From a virus: a stretch of DNA of 64,000 nucleotides. A model generated the notes under the pieces. It was not told the DNA's origin and made no database searches. It saw only the letters and a list, made by a program, of their open reading frames with translations. This document shows, one piece after another, positions 35,526-42,450 of the stretch; positions within the stretch are counted from its first letter, which is position 1; each line of letters opens with the position of its first letter. Position numbers and translations under genes: made by a program. The stretch spans positions 1 through 64,000 of IMG/VR virus record IMGVR_UViG_3300043570_000787. One strand, given 5' to 3'.

Positions 35526-35951
35526 ATGCACATCTCTAAAACAAACAAGAAGTATTTGGATTTCTTACACGACTTCCATAACCATTGTAATGCAAACATT
35601 CAGTTCGCTGCACGTGATCTAATCAAGGACCACAAAGTAACTACCACAGTAACAAACATTATGGCTCATGGTGGGCTAATTAAAGTAACGGGTAGAGGTC
35701 GAACTACTGAGTATAAATGGAACTCTAAAGCTCCTGATATCAGAATGGCAATGGAGTTAAGAAAAAGAATGACTGAGTATCATAAGAAGTATCTTACTGA
35801 GAGAAATAAACCAACACCTATCATTGAAAAGAAAGCTGTTATCGTAGCTTCTAGTGAGCCAGTAAGAAGAAGACGTACTAAAGTTGTTGAACCGCAACCT
35901 AAGACAAGGTCAATCAATATCTTGTGGGGTGCATTTAAAATCGTATACTAA
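35526..35951 (+). CDS. Putative winged-helix DNA-binding protein
   Basis: A 141-residue basic protein. Residues ~5-65 read as a helix-turn-helix with wing (YLDFLHDFHNHCNANIQFAA, then TTTVTNIMAHGGLIKVTGRGR), followed by a basic linker with RRRRTK and a short hydrophobic end. It may regulate transcription of the early genes. Coupled to the next gene by TAATG. Confidence 0.5.
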   Translation: MHISKTNKKYLDFLHDFHNHCNANIQFAARDLIKDHKVTTTVTNIMAHGGLIKVTGRGRTTEYKWNSKAPDIRMAMELRKRMTEYHKKYLTERNKPTPIIEKKAVIVASSEPVRRRRTKVVEPQPKTRSINILWGAFKIVY

Positions 35952-36118
35952 TGATTGATCAATATGACGTATTAAATGTAGCTAACTCATTAGAGATGGA
36001 AGTTAATGAAGATATTATAGCTGAGGTTATATATCAATACAATACATCTGCTGATGGATATGGCACACAGGTTTTAGTAATAGAGAGGATACTGCATCAC
36101 GTAATGAGCAATGGTTAA
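35951..36118 (+). CDS. Acidic mini-protein
   Basis: A 55-residue acidic helical protein, start overlapping the preceding stop as TAATG and end overlapping the next gene by 8 bp. No family recognised. Confidence 0.45.
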   Translation: MIDQYDVLNVANSLEMEVNEDIIAEVIYQYNTSADGYGTQVLVIERILHHVMSNG

Positions 36119-36260
36119 TGTTTCATTATTTCTATTATTAATATCCATGACATTTATGCATGGTATGTCTATAGTACTCAGAGTATTGTACATATTTATA
36201 CTGTGCATAATTGTTATGTCAAGAGTCACTTTACATTTTACAAAAAAGAATAATAACTAA
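36111..36260 (+). CDS. Membrane mini-protein
   Basis: Forty-nine residues, hydrophobic from about 4 to 36 (possibly two short passes), with a basic C-terminal end (HFTKKNNN). Position between coupled genes supports translation. Confidence 0.4.
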   Translation: MVNVSLFLLLISMTFMHGMSIVLRVLYIFILCIIVMSRVTLHFTKKNNN

Positions 36261-36270
36261 ATTAGTAAAA

Positions 36271-36663
36271 ATGAAAGACATGAAAATCTTGGACCTACTA
36301 ATGAATCACCTGCCCAATGAATATGTTGACTGCATAGTTAACAATCTTGATGACTTCCAGGTGCTAGAAGATGAAGGCTTCTCTATTGAGGCTGAGCTGA
36401 TGTCGTTGTTTGATTGGGTTGAATCAAGAGAAGGATATGAGTTTTGGAATCAGGTATTCCATTACATCATTGGCGAAGCTGATCTACCACAATTACCAAT
36501 CGACATTAAATACAAACCATCCCTAACCATAACTATGAAGGATGGCATGTACGTTATGAATGCAGGAGACACAGGTCTCAACATTAGGTATCAAGTCATT
36601 ATGAAAGACCTACCTAAGGCAGAGAAGAAAGCCCAGGAACAAGTGATGATGTGGTTAAATTAA
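36271..36663 (+). CDS. W..S..G..YW-family protein with C-terminal extension (member E)
   Basis: A 130-residue protein starting MKDMKIL; longer in-frame starts would overlap the membrane mini-gene. Residues 15-75 match the family (NEYVDCIVNN and SLFDWVESREGYEFW), with Phe replacing the Tyr of YW. The last ~55 residues are an extra beta-rich domain (SLTITMKDGMYVMNAGDTG). A CACTGTCAAA motif follows directly (36665-36674), the same sequence that precedes members A and B. Confidence 0.55.
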   Translation: MKDMKILDLLMNHLPNEYVDCIVNNLDDFQVLEDEGFSIEAELMSLFDWVESREGYEFWNQVFHYIIGEADLPQLPIDIKYKPSLTITMKDGMYVMNAGDTGLNIRYQVIMKDLPKAEKKAQEQVMMWLN

Positions 36664-36718
36664 TCACTGTCAAACAAAAAAAATATTCACCTAAATTTTT
36701 TTATTTAAAAATGTTTTA

Positions 36719-36726
36719 TACATTTG
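36719..36726 (+). promoter_or_regulatory. -7 box for the 36.7-kb small RNA
   Basis: TACATTTG fits the host -7 consensus. Nineteen nt upstream there is only TTT, so the -33 box is weak. Predicted start is near 36731. Confidence 0.55.
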
Positions 36727-36730
36727 TGTC

Positions 36731-36827
36731 ATCGAATTCGTCCTTCGATCTATAGCTTTGCTTATATCATGGTAGATATATATACAAAAAGCCCTAGCCG
36801 AGGACGAAGAGCGGTTAGGGTTTTTTT
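36731..36827 (+). ncRNA. Candidate small RNA with interleaved stems (second copy of the architecture)
   Basis: TTCGTCCT (36737-36744) near the predicted 5' end is perfectly complementary to AGGACGAA (36801-36808), which fills most of the loop of a terminator hairpin formed by 36792-36800 with 36812-36820 (9 bp, one wobble) and a run of seven T. The stems interleave exactly as in the RNA at 19797, and the predicted length (~97 nt) is the same. The reading frame that crosses this stretch runs through the terminator and is rejected. Confidence 0.65.
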
Positions 36828-37001
36828 ATGCCCGAAAGGCGTTGTATATAAGCAAGATACCCCTCCAAGTCACAAGCAAGGATATCGTGTTCTCTATGTA
36901 GCACGATGTAAAAATAAATGTCTTAAATGATATCAGGGTTTTCTTAACTTGTCTCCCAGTATCAGCCTCAAATGAAACTGACAACTCAACGGAAGTAAGT
37001 T
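36828..37001. other. Non-coding stretch after the small RNA
   Basis: No credible gene. ATCGTG and CACGAT form a 6-bp stem around 36887-36908, and GCC-CGAAA-GGC lies just after the terminator (36831-36841). Further structured RNA or spacer DNA is possible. Confidence 0.35.
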
Positions 37002-37088
37002 ATGGTGATAGATAAGTTGATAACCTTTCTAGTTGGGGTTGGGGTTGTCAACTTGTTTATTGTCACCTTAAATCTACATCCAATCTAA
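37002..37088 (+). CDS. Single-pass membrane micro-protein
   Basis: Twenty-eight residues, nearly all hydrophobic after MVIDK. Supported only by position in a run of similar membrane micro-genes and an intact ATG; could be chance. Confidence 0.3.
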   Translation: MVIDKLITFLVGVGVVNLFIVTLNLHPI

Positions 37089-37107
37089 CAAAAGTAAATT
37101 AATAAAC

Positions 37108-37200
37108 ATGAAGAATGATATATTAACATTCATAAGCTTCTTCTTAGTAGTTGGAGCTTTGATATTAGTAATAACAGCTATAGTACAGCAATTATTTTAG
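37108..37200 (+). CDS. Single-pass membrane micro-protein
   Basis: Thirty residues with a short polar start (MKNDI) and one hydrophobic helix. It ends 2 bp before the next gene, suggesting coupling. Confidence 0.4.
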   Translation: MKNDILTFISFFLVVGALILVITAIVQQLF

Positions 37201-37202
37201 AT

Positions 37203-37457
37203 ATGAAAAGAAGAAAGATAGAACCATGGGACTATAGATCAAGTGAACAATATAATTCATCGTTAGATGCTATTGGAATATCATTACTTGGATTCATCAT
37301 TATAATATTATCATTGATGATGGTAAGTAAATGTAAATCACCTGATCAACCTAAGGTAAAGAAGGAAGTAGTCACTGAATATCAAGAAAAGTATGCAGTT
37401 AATATTACTGACGGCAAACGTAAGTATCTAAACCACTTATTTAATACACAAGAGTAA
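37203..37457 (+). CDS. Membrane-anchored small protein
   Basis: An 84-residue protein: basic start (MKRRK), one membrane helix (about 25-43), then a soluble basic tail. By the positive-inside rule the N-terminus is cytoplasmic and the tail periplasmic. Overlaps the next gene by one base. Confidence 0.5.
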   Translation: MKRRKIEPWDYRSSEQYNSSLDAIGISLLGFIIIILSLMMVSKCKSPDQPKVKKEVVTEYQEKYAVNITDGKRKYLNHLFNTQE

Positions 37458-37684
37458 TGGAAGATAAAATCAAATCAACAGAGAGATGTGTCAACTATGA
37501 ATACATCAAGACAGATCCTGTAATTGAAGCACTGAAAAAAGAGTTTGATCAGAGAAGCTTCGTAGGCATCAAGAAGTACGGAACTACATTACATGACAAT
37601 AATGAAGATGACTTCCTACTGCATTTGCAACAAGAATTAATGGACGCTTGTGCTTACATTATGAAGTTAAGAATGCAAAAATAA
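37457..37684 (+). CDS. MazG-like small protein
   Basis: A 75-residue helical protein: EALKKEFDQRS, then IKKYGTTLHDNNEDDFLLHLQQELMDACAYIMKL. The KYG, D-x-x-x-H-L and E-L-x-D-A spacing resembles all-alpha nucleotide pyrophosphohydrolases of the MazG/dUTPase superfamily, with E of QEL and D of MDA as candidate metal ligands. It is short for an active enzyme. If active it would trim the nucleotide pool during replication. Confidence 0.5.
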   Translation: MEDKIKSTERCVNYEYIKTDPVIEALKKEFDQRSFVGIKKYGTTLHDNNEDDFLLHLQQELMDACAYIMKLRMQK

Positions 37685-37699
37685 AAATGATTTTATTTG

Positions 37700-37729
37700 T
37701 TGTATTTTAAATTAGAATTATTACATTTG
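37700..37729 (+). promoter_or_regulatory. Bacteroidota-type promoter
   Basis: TTG at 37700-37702, a 19-nt spacer and TACATTTG at 37722-37729. It lies 18 bp before the helix-turn-helix gene and should start the replication/recombination operon. Confidence 0.75.
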
Positions 37730-37747
37730 TAAACAATCAGATTAGTT

Positions 37748-38038
37748 ATGAACAAAAAACAAGGAGTTAAGGACTTGATGAAAGCCAAAAGGTATTCAAT
37801 CATTCACCTTACAGAATCCCTTCAGGCAAAGAATGTGCCTGGTAATTGGGACACTTATCAAAATGTATACAACTTTATAAATGGTCGTACACCGCGTGAT
37901 TCATATGCATTCATCGTGTTAGCAGACCTGTTAGATGTAGACTTAAGAACAATCCTTTTGAGATACTCAACCGTTGAGGAAGGAATTACAAAAGCAGTGG
38001 TTGATTTAAACGAAAAGAATTACGAGTATGGATGGTAA
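37748..38038 (+). CDS. Cro/C1-type helix-turn-helix regulator
   Basis: A 96-residue protein. Residues ~5-75 fit an XRE-type five-helix fold: VKDLMKAKRYSIIHLTESLQ, then VYNFINGRTPRDSYAFIVLADLLDVDLRTIL, a typical ending of the domain. As first gene after a strong promoter it may repress its own operon. It overlaps the next gene by 11 bp. Confidence 0.6.
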   Translation: MNKKQGVKDLMKAKRYSIIHLTESLQAKNVPGNWDTYQNVYNFINGRTPRDSYAFIVLADLLDVDLRTILLRYSTVEEGITKAVVDLNEKNYEYGW

Positions 38039-38252
38039 GGAAGTAGTATTCTCTATTATTGACAATGGAGAGTCAACTGACATTAAAGTTCTAGGTCATG
38101 GACATGACTTAATAGCTATGATTGGTGGAGTGTTGCACGAGAATGATGAATTGAAATTCTTAGTTGAGATGTCACTAAAGGCTATATCAGAGGGTGCATT
38201 CAATGACATCCCTAAGTTAGATCCAAAACTTAAGACAAATGGAAATGCGTGA
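38028..38252 (+). CDS. Unknown small acidic protein
   Basis: A 74-residue protein with a beta-rich start and a helical middle (DLIAMIGGVLHENDELKFLVEMSLKAI). Coupled by overlap to the genes on both sides. No family recognised. Confidence 0.5.
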   Translation: MDGKEVVFSIIDNGESTDIKVLGHGHDLIAMIGGVLHENDELKFLVEMSLKAISEGAFNDIPKLDPKLKTNGNA

Positions 38253-38313
38253 TCGATTTTATGAAGCAATAGGAATTGCATTCGGATTATTATTAATGTA
38301 CTTAATTTATTAG
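38245..38313 (+). CDS. Membrane micro-protein
   Basis: Twenty-two residues with one hydrophobic stretch, fitting exactly between two genes (8-bp overlap with the previous, 1 bp before the next). Too short for certainty. Confidence 0.3.
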   Translation: MRDRFYEAIGIAFGLLLMYLIY

Positions 38314-38314
38314 T

Positions 38315-39319
38315 ATGAACTATCAAGAACTATCAAGACCATTAGATATTAGTGACATCGACTTTCGAGTACAGTCAATTAATAACGGTGGCTATGCTAC
38401 AATCTTAGCATACAAAGACGCACGTGTAGATATGGCACGATTAGATGCTGCTGCTGGTCCATTAGAATGGCAACGTAAGCATGAGATTATCAATGGCAAT
38501 CTTTATTGTCACGTTGGTATCTTTAATGTTAGCATTGGTGAGTGGGTATGGAAATGTGACGTAGGTACTGAATCAATGACTGAGGCTACCAAAGGGCAGT
38601 CTTCTGATTCATTCAAGCGTGCATGTTTCAATTGGGGTATTGGTCGTGAACTATATGACTATCCAATGATTAGTGTGAAGCTTAACGATAATGAGTGGAG
38701 CAAAGATGGTGGTCGGCCTAAGCAAACATACAATCTTAAGATTCGTGATTGGGTATGGTACTCTGAGTTTACTGATGATCGTTTATCTTTCTTGGCTGCC
38801 AAGGATGAGAATGGTAAGGTACGATTCAAGTGGGGAACTATGAAGCCTAAACAAACTGAGCCTGAGTACAAGCCTGCATCAGGATCTCCTGAGGTAGCTG
38901 TAGAGGTAGCACCTGAACCTGTAGTTGTTCAGCAGGAAGATGCTAACGTAGCAGGAATTCTCAAGAAAAAGAATGAGGATATTGATGAGCAGAGAGAGTT
39001 GTTAATCACTGAGTATACTCGTGTTATCGGTAAGAAGCCTGATGGTAGAATGAAGAACGAAACCATGAAGAAAGCTATTGATGATGCAGTTGCTCAAGCA
39101 TTAGAGTTACCTGAGGAGTTATTAGCCGAAGAACCTGCTGTTGTTGTTGCAACTTCACTTAGAGATTTCTATGATAGAATCGAAGAGTTCAAGATACCAG
39201 CACAGTTCATTGCATGGGCTAGAGATATCGTGTCTAAGTATGAGGATATCGAAACAGCTGATACAATTGAAGAGTTCAGAATCCTTTGTAATAATCACTA
39301 CAAGAAAATCGCGCAGTAA
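38315..39319 (+). CDS. RAD52-family single-strand annealing protein
   Basis: A 334-residue protein. The N-terminal ~180 residues match the Sak/RAD52-type annealase pattern: a beta-rich start with GGYATILAYKDARVDMARLD, GPLEWQRKHE, then TEATKGQSSDSFKRACFNWGIGRELYDYP, the signature helix where DNA binds. It anneals complementary strands in phage recombination and break repair. The tail (200-334) has a Glu/Val/Pro-rich linker and a helical C-terminal domain that may contact SSB, encoded downstream. It overlaps the next gene by one base. Confidence 0.8.
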   Translation: MNYQELSRPLDISDIDFRVQSINNGGYATILAYKDARVDMARLDAAAGPLEWQRKHEIINGNLYCHVGIFNVSIGEWVWKCDVGTESMTEATKGQSSDSFKRACFNWGIGRELYDYPMISVKLNDNEWSKDGGRPKQTYNLKIRDWVWYSEFTDDRLSFLAAKDENGKVRFKWGTMKPKQTEPEYKPASGSPEVAVEVAPEPVVVQQEDANVAGILKKKNEDIDEQRELLITEYTRVIGKKPDGRMKNETMKKAIDDAVAQALELPEELLAEEPAVVVATSLRDFYDRIEEFKIPAQFIAWARDIVSKYEDIETADTIEEFRILCNNHYKKIAQ

Positions 39320-39798
39320 TGGATATCTTTAAAGAAGATAGCACAGGAATGGTAATAGCCTTGGATAATTTATCTAAGGCTAACCTTTCTAAGATGGCTA
39401 ATGAAATAGTATTGACCTCTATAGAAGGAGGCTACGAGGATCCACTAGAGGCTTACATTAAAGCTAAGGGATTGTCTGAGATTGCTGATGGTATTATGAC
39501 TGGTCTTAAGGACTACGCTATGAAAGAAGCATATCGATATGAGAAAGATCAGAAGGTATTAGGATGTAGTGTATTAGTAAAGGCTACACCTAACACGTAT
39601 GACTTCTCACATAATCCTTCATGGGTTCACCTCAACAATGAGATTAACAGACTGAAAGCAGAGCAGAAAGAGATTGAGAAGCAGATGATTCTCGCTATCG
39701 GATACTCTGAGATGATATCAGCTGATGGAGAATTGATTGAGCCTGCCACTATCAAAAAAGCAGGAGGAGAAACTATTCAAGTAACAATACCTAAGTAG
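39319..39798 (+). CDS. Unknown protein coupled to the annealase
   Basis: A 159-residue protein. It is helical with a coiled-coil region near 110-135 (NEINRLKAEQKEIEKQM) and a short beta-rich end. Translation is coupled to the annealase gene (1-bp overlap), as recombination partners often are; a role as annealase cofactor is only inferred. Confidence 0.55.
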   Translation: MDIFKEDSTGMVIALDNLSKANLSKMANEIVLTSIEGGYEDPLEAYIKAKGLSEIADGIMTGLKDYAMKEAYRYEKDQKVLGCSVLVKATPNTYDFSHNPSWVHLNNEINRLKAEQKEIEKQMILAIGYSEMISADGELIEPATIKKAGGETIQVTIPK

Positions 39799-39907
39799 TA
39801 CATTTTAATAAAGGATATGGGGTAATTTTTACCACTTAAATCAAAACGAAATGTAAAACTACGAGATATTGAAAGAATCTCGCAATTTTAACTAAAAAAC
39901 AAGAACA

Positions 39908-40084
39908 ATGAAAACAATTTTAACATTAAAAATGCCTATTAGTATTGAACCATCAACTGCTGATAAAGGCTATGTAATTACAGATGCTAACAATACAGAA
40001 CATTTCTTTTATGAAGAGAATGGTGAGTTAGTATATGATGGATGGTGTGCAGAAGCTAAGGTAGATGAAGGTCAAGAAAATTGA
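39908..40084 (+). CDS. Small acidic protein
   Basis: A 58-residue protein with a beta-rich sequence and an acidic end. Its leader ends with ACAAGAACAATGA, the same initiation element used by the following genes. The 109-bp gap upstream has two weak hairpins (GGTAA/TTACC near 39823 and CGAGAT/ATCTCG at 39862/39877). Confidence 0.5.
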   Translation: MKTILTLKMPISIEPSTADKGYVITDANNTEHFFYEENGELVYDGWCAEAKVDEGQEN

Positions 40085-40406
40085 GGTACCAATATACAAC
40101 TGTGATCTCACAATCATCCTTAATAAAGACCTGAATGAAGTTGTAAAAAAGTATAAGCTTCCTGGTAATTGGGGTGAGTTTGGGGCACTAACATTTGAGG
40201 ACAAGTCAAAATATAGACACTACGTTGTAGCTTTTACTGATGCTAATCATCTGAGTAATATAGCTCATGAGATAGTACATATTAAGAACTACATCTTCTT
40301 AGGTATAAATGCTAAGGTTGATTTACACAATGATGAACCTGAGGCTTACCTAACAGGGTGGTTATTTGACCAAATAAATAATTTTTTTAAACAACAAGAA
40401 CAATGA
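40065..40406 (+). CDS. HExxH metallopeptidase-like protein
   Basis: A 113-residue protein with HEIVH (68-72), the zincin zinc-binding motif, followed by HNDEPEAYLTGWL (88-100) where Glu91 or Glu93 could be the third ligand. Residues 1-60 form a beta-rich support. It has no signal peptide. The family (HEIVHIKNY..., DEPEAYL) recurs in Bacteroidota phages; substrate unknown. It ends FKQQEQ because its last codons are part of the duplicated initiation element of the next gene. Confidence 0.7.
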   Translation: MKVKKIEVPIYNCDLTIILNKDLNEVVKKYKLPGNWGEFGALTFEDKSKYRHYVVAFTDANHLSNIAHEIVHIKNYIFLGINAKVDLHNDEPEAYLTGWLFDQINNFFKQQEQ

Positions 40407-40612
40407 CACCACAAGAAAAAGCAGAAGATTTATATCAAATGTATTACGAATGTTTATGGTACAGCAGTAGAAAGAGCAGAATAAAAAACGCAAAACAAGC
40501 CTCTCTTATTGCAGTTGATGAGATAATAAAAACATTTGATTGCACAACCCCACAAAGTATTGAATATTGGGAGGAAGTTAAACACGAACTATTTAAACAA
40601 CAAGAACAATGA
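40403..40612 (+). CDS. Small helical protein ending FKQQEQ
   Basis: A 69-residue protein: EKAEDLYQMYYECLW, ASLIAVDEIIKTFD, SIEYWEEVKHE. This Y-x-x-Y, A-L-I-A-V-D-E-I-I, YWEEVK pattern belongs to a recurrent phage mini-protein type. Function unknown. Start and end lie in copies of the shared initiation element. Confidence 0.6.
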   Translation: MTPQEKAEDLYQMYYECLWYSSRKSRIKNAKQASLIAVDEIIKTFDCTTPQSIEYWEEVKHELFKQQEQ

Positions 40613-40836
40613 AAAAAGAAAAACAAAAAACAGCAGTAGAGTTATTTGCACAAAGATTAATTCAAAGAGGAATTGGTTATAATAAGATGGACTTTGAGGA
40701 AGCTAAAGAAATGGAGAATGAGCAGATAAAAGATGCTTATCTAAATGGCAGATATGAGGCTGATAAAATTGTAATGGGACATAGTTTTTATGCTAAGCAA
40801 TACTATAACGAAACCTTTAAACAACAAGAACAATGA
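40609..40836 (+). CDS. QYYNETF-type mini-protein
   Basis: A 75-residue helical protein: VELFAQRLIQRG, MENEQIKDAYLNG and AKQYYNETF. The last part matches the protein at 44859 (QIEDAY, KQYYDETF), so the two are paralogues. Function unknown. Ends FKQQEQ through the shared initiation element. Confidence 0.6.
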   Translation: MKKEKQKTAVELFAQRLIQRGIGYNKMDFEEAKEMENEQIKDAYLNGRYEADKIVMGHSFYAKQYYNETFKQQEQ

Positions 40837-40976
40837 AAATAGTTAGCCTTTACCCAAGCAATGATGTTTACCAAGTAGTAAGTGAAGATGAATCAAGTGT
40901 TCACTTTCAAGGTAGTAAGGAAGATTGTATGAGGTATTTACTTGAACAAGAATTAATTAAAAACGGAATAATCTAA
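40833..40976 (+). CDS. Small beta-rich mini-protein
   Basis: Forty-seven residues: MKIVSLYPSNDVYQVV, HFQGSKEDCMRYLLEQE. The Y-Q-V-V, GS-EDC-x-x-YL pattern is familiar from Bacteroidota phage mini-proteins. Initiates from the shared element. Confidence 0.5.
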   Translation: MKIVSLYPSNDVYQVVSEDESSVHFQGSKEDCMRYLLEQELIKNGII

Positions 40977-40988
40977 ACAACAAGAACA

Positions 40989-41519
40989 ATGAAAGAGAAA
41001 GTAGAGAAGGAAGAGATTCAGTACGACACTGTATACTTGCTTCGTGGTGTGATGAAGATATCCTCAGCATTAGTTGACCTTGATGAGATTATTGATAACG
41101 GAAAGTATTATCGATTCAGATTCAAGAAAGAAGTTGAGAAGTGGGCTAAATTCATGGAGTTACATACTGCTCAGTTAATGAGTTCATTAGTAGAAGAAGA
41201 CTCCACGTTACTCATGGATATATACAAGGCATTAGATGAATCAACAAGCAAGGTTCAGATAAGTCCAGAGAAGACTCCATTAGTTATCTTCTATTGTAAG
41301 ATTAAGAGTGCGATGAATGATATCAATGAGATGAAGGAGAATAGAAATACATTCTATCCACGCTTCATTGAGATATACACCAATGCTGTCATCAATCAGA
41401 TGGAGAAACAATTCAATGCCATCCTTAATACAAAGGATGCAGAGGATAGAGGATTAGATTTTATTATTAACTTCTTCGATGAGTTCGGTAAGAACATCAT
41501 GAAATTCGAGGACAAATAA
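40989..41519 (+). CDS. Helical protein of unknown function
   Basis: A 176-residue, entirely helical, charged protein without membrane segments. The last copy of the initiation element precedes it. No family recognised. Located between mini-proteins and the replication genes. Confidence 0.55.
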   Translation: MKEKVEKEEIQYDTVYLLRGVMKISSALVDLDEIIDNGKYYRFRFKKEVEKWAKFMELHTAQLMSSLVEEDSTLLMDIYKALDESTSKVQISPEKTPLVIFYCKIKSAMNDINEMKENRNTFYPRFIEIYTNAVINQMEKQFNAILNTKDAEDRGLDFIINFFDEFGKNIMKFEDK

Positions 41520-41526
41520 ATTTACT

Positions 41527-41700
41527 ATGTTACATTTTATAGGAATACTATGTTACTCAATAGTTATATTGTTTTGTTGGATAGTATCTACTAGCCTTAC
41601 TATTAACTATGAGATTGATTACGAGACAAGAATTCTTCGTTCAGTACATTTCTTTTTAGCTATTATTTGCTCGATTGGTATTGGATTTCTTTTAAATTAA
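41527..41700 (+). CDS. Two-pass membrane mini-protein
   Basis: A 57-residue protein with hydrophobic segments at about 2-23 and 38-56 separated by an acidic/polar loop. Its end defines the start of the next gene, which would otherwise overlap it. Confidence 0.5.
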   Translation: MLHFIGILCYSIVILFCWIVSTSLTINYEIDYETRILRSVHFFLAIICSIGIGFLLN

Positions 41701-41705
41701 TCGCT

Positions 41706-42023
41706 ATGAGTTGGGAGGATTGGTTAATAAATCATGGACACTCTAATGATATTTCTATGCTTGATAAATTATTGGAATTAGCTGTTAATTCTTATGACAT
41801 TGGAACCAAGAGCAGAAAAATGGAAATCATAGATAGAAAACATTTCTTAGTTTTATGGTGGGAACAGCACAGAGATTACTTCAGTAAGTATGATACCTTG
41901 ACATCTTTAGGTATCTTAATTAATATTGACCACTCTACTGTTATTCATTACAAGAAGACTAGAAAGAAGTCAAGATTATTCAATGAGAATACTAAATGCA
42001 TTAGGGATTTTTTAAATAGCTAA
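41706..42023 (+). CDS. DnaA domain IV-like mini-protein
   Basis: A 105-residue protein. Its second half carries LWWEQHRDYFS, TLTSLGILINIDHSTVIHYKK (50-84); I-D-H-S-T-V-I-H (74-81) matches the D-H-S-T-V-x-H signature of the DnaA C-terminal DNA-binding domain. There is no AAA+ ATPase part, so it can at most bind DnaA-box-like sites. Followed by the loader-like gene and DnaB, it probably marks the origin or competes with host DnaA (inference). Start chosen at 41706, not the in-frame ATG at 41667, because that lies in the preceding gene. Confidence 0.65.
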   Translation: MSWEDWLINHGHSNDISMLDKLLELAVNSYDIGTKSRKMEIIDRKHFLVLWWEQHRDYFSKYDTLTSLGILINIDHSTVIHYKKTRKKSRLFNENTKCIRDFLNS

Positions 42024-42028
42024 CTACC

Positions 42029-42448
42029 ATGGTATATAAAAATTTAGATGCGGTTCTGAATAAGTTATTCGGACCGTTCGCGGAAGAACGCACCCTTATT
42101 TTGAATGCCCTTAAGAAAGATGAAGAATCAAATGCGTCACTCAGCAAGTCTGATGATGTGTCTAAGATTATAAATATCTTCAACGAGGTGTTTAATAAGA
42201 ACTCCAGGGTAATGAGTAAGAAGGTTCTCAACAAGTACAAAGAGATTCTCAAGTACTATTCTCTAACAGATGTCCAGTCTGCTATGCGTAATGCTCAGGC
42301 TGATGAATTTCACATAGAGAACAACTTTAAGTACTGTACGATTGAATACTTCTCAAGAATAGAGCAAATTGATAAATGGATGAATGTTGTTAAGGAAGAA
42401 AAACCTAAGGGTGATTTCGTAATGCCTAAGTTTAATGTTAGGGGGTAG
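42029..42448 (+). CDS. Replication protein, helicase-loader-like
   Basis: A 139-residue protein. Residues ~45-115 (IINIFNEVFNKNSRVM, NKYKEILKYYSLTDVQSAMRNAQ, EFHIENNFKYCTIEYFSR) resemble the conserved C-terminal domain of phage replisome organiser proteins (Phg_2220_C type), where YLTPxxFxR follows a W/F-rich turn. Its place just upstream of DnaB (2 bp) supports a role in loading the helicase. No ATPase motif. Confidence 0.55.
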   Translation: MVYKNLDAVLNKLFGPFAEERTLILNALKKDEESNASLSKSDDVSKIINIFNEVFNKNSRVMSKKVLNKYKEILKYYSLTDVQSAMRNAQADEFHIENNFKYCTIEYFSRIEQIDKWMNVVKEEKPKGDFVMPKFNVRG

Positions 42449-42450
42449 GT

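Larger units (their letters stand above)
40386..40992 (+). repeat. Four-copy stop/initiation element
   Basis: AACAACAAGAACAATGA ends at 40406, 40612, 40836 and 40992; a shorter form (ACAAGAACAATGA) ends at 39911. Three copies are also preceded by TTTAA. Each contains the last codons and stop of one gene and the ATG of the next in an ATGA overlap. As a side effect three unrelated proteins end in FKQQEQ. Confidence 0.85.

Noticed and set aside
36724-36930. Plus-strand open frame of 68 codons
   Set aside because: It lacks an ATG start, crosses the strong terminator at 36792-36827 and overlaps the structured RNA.
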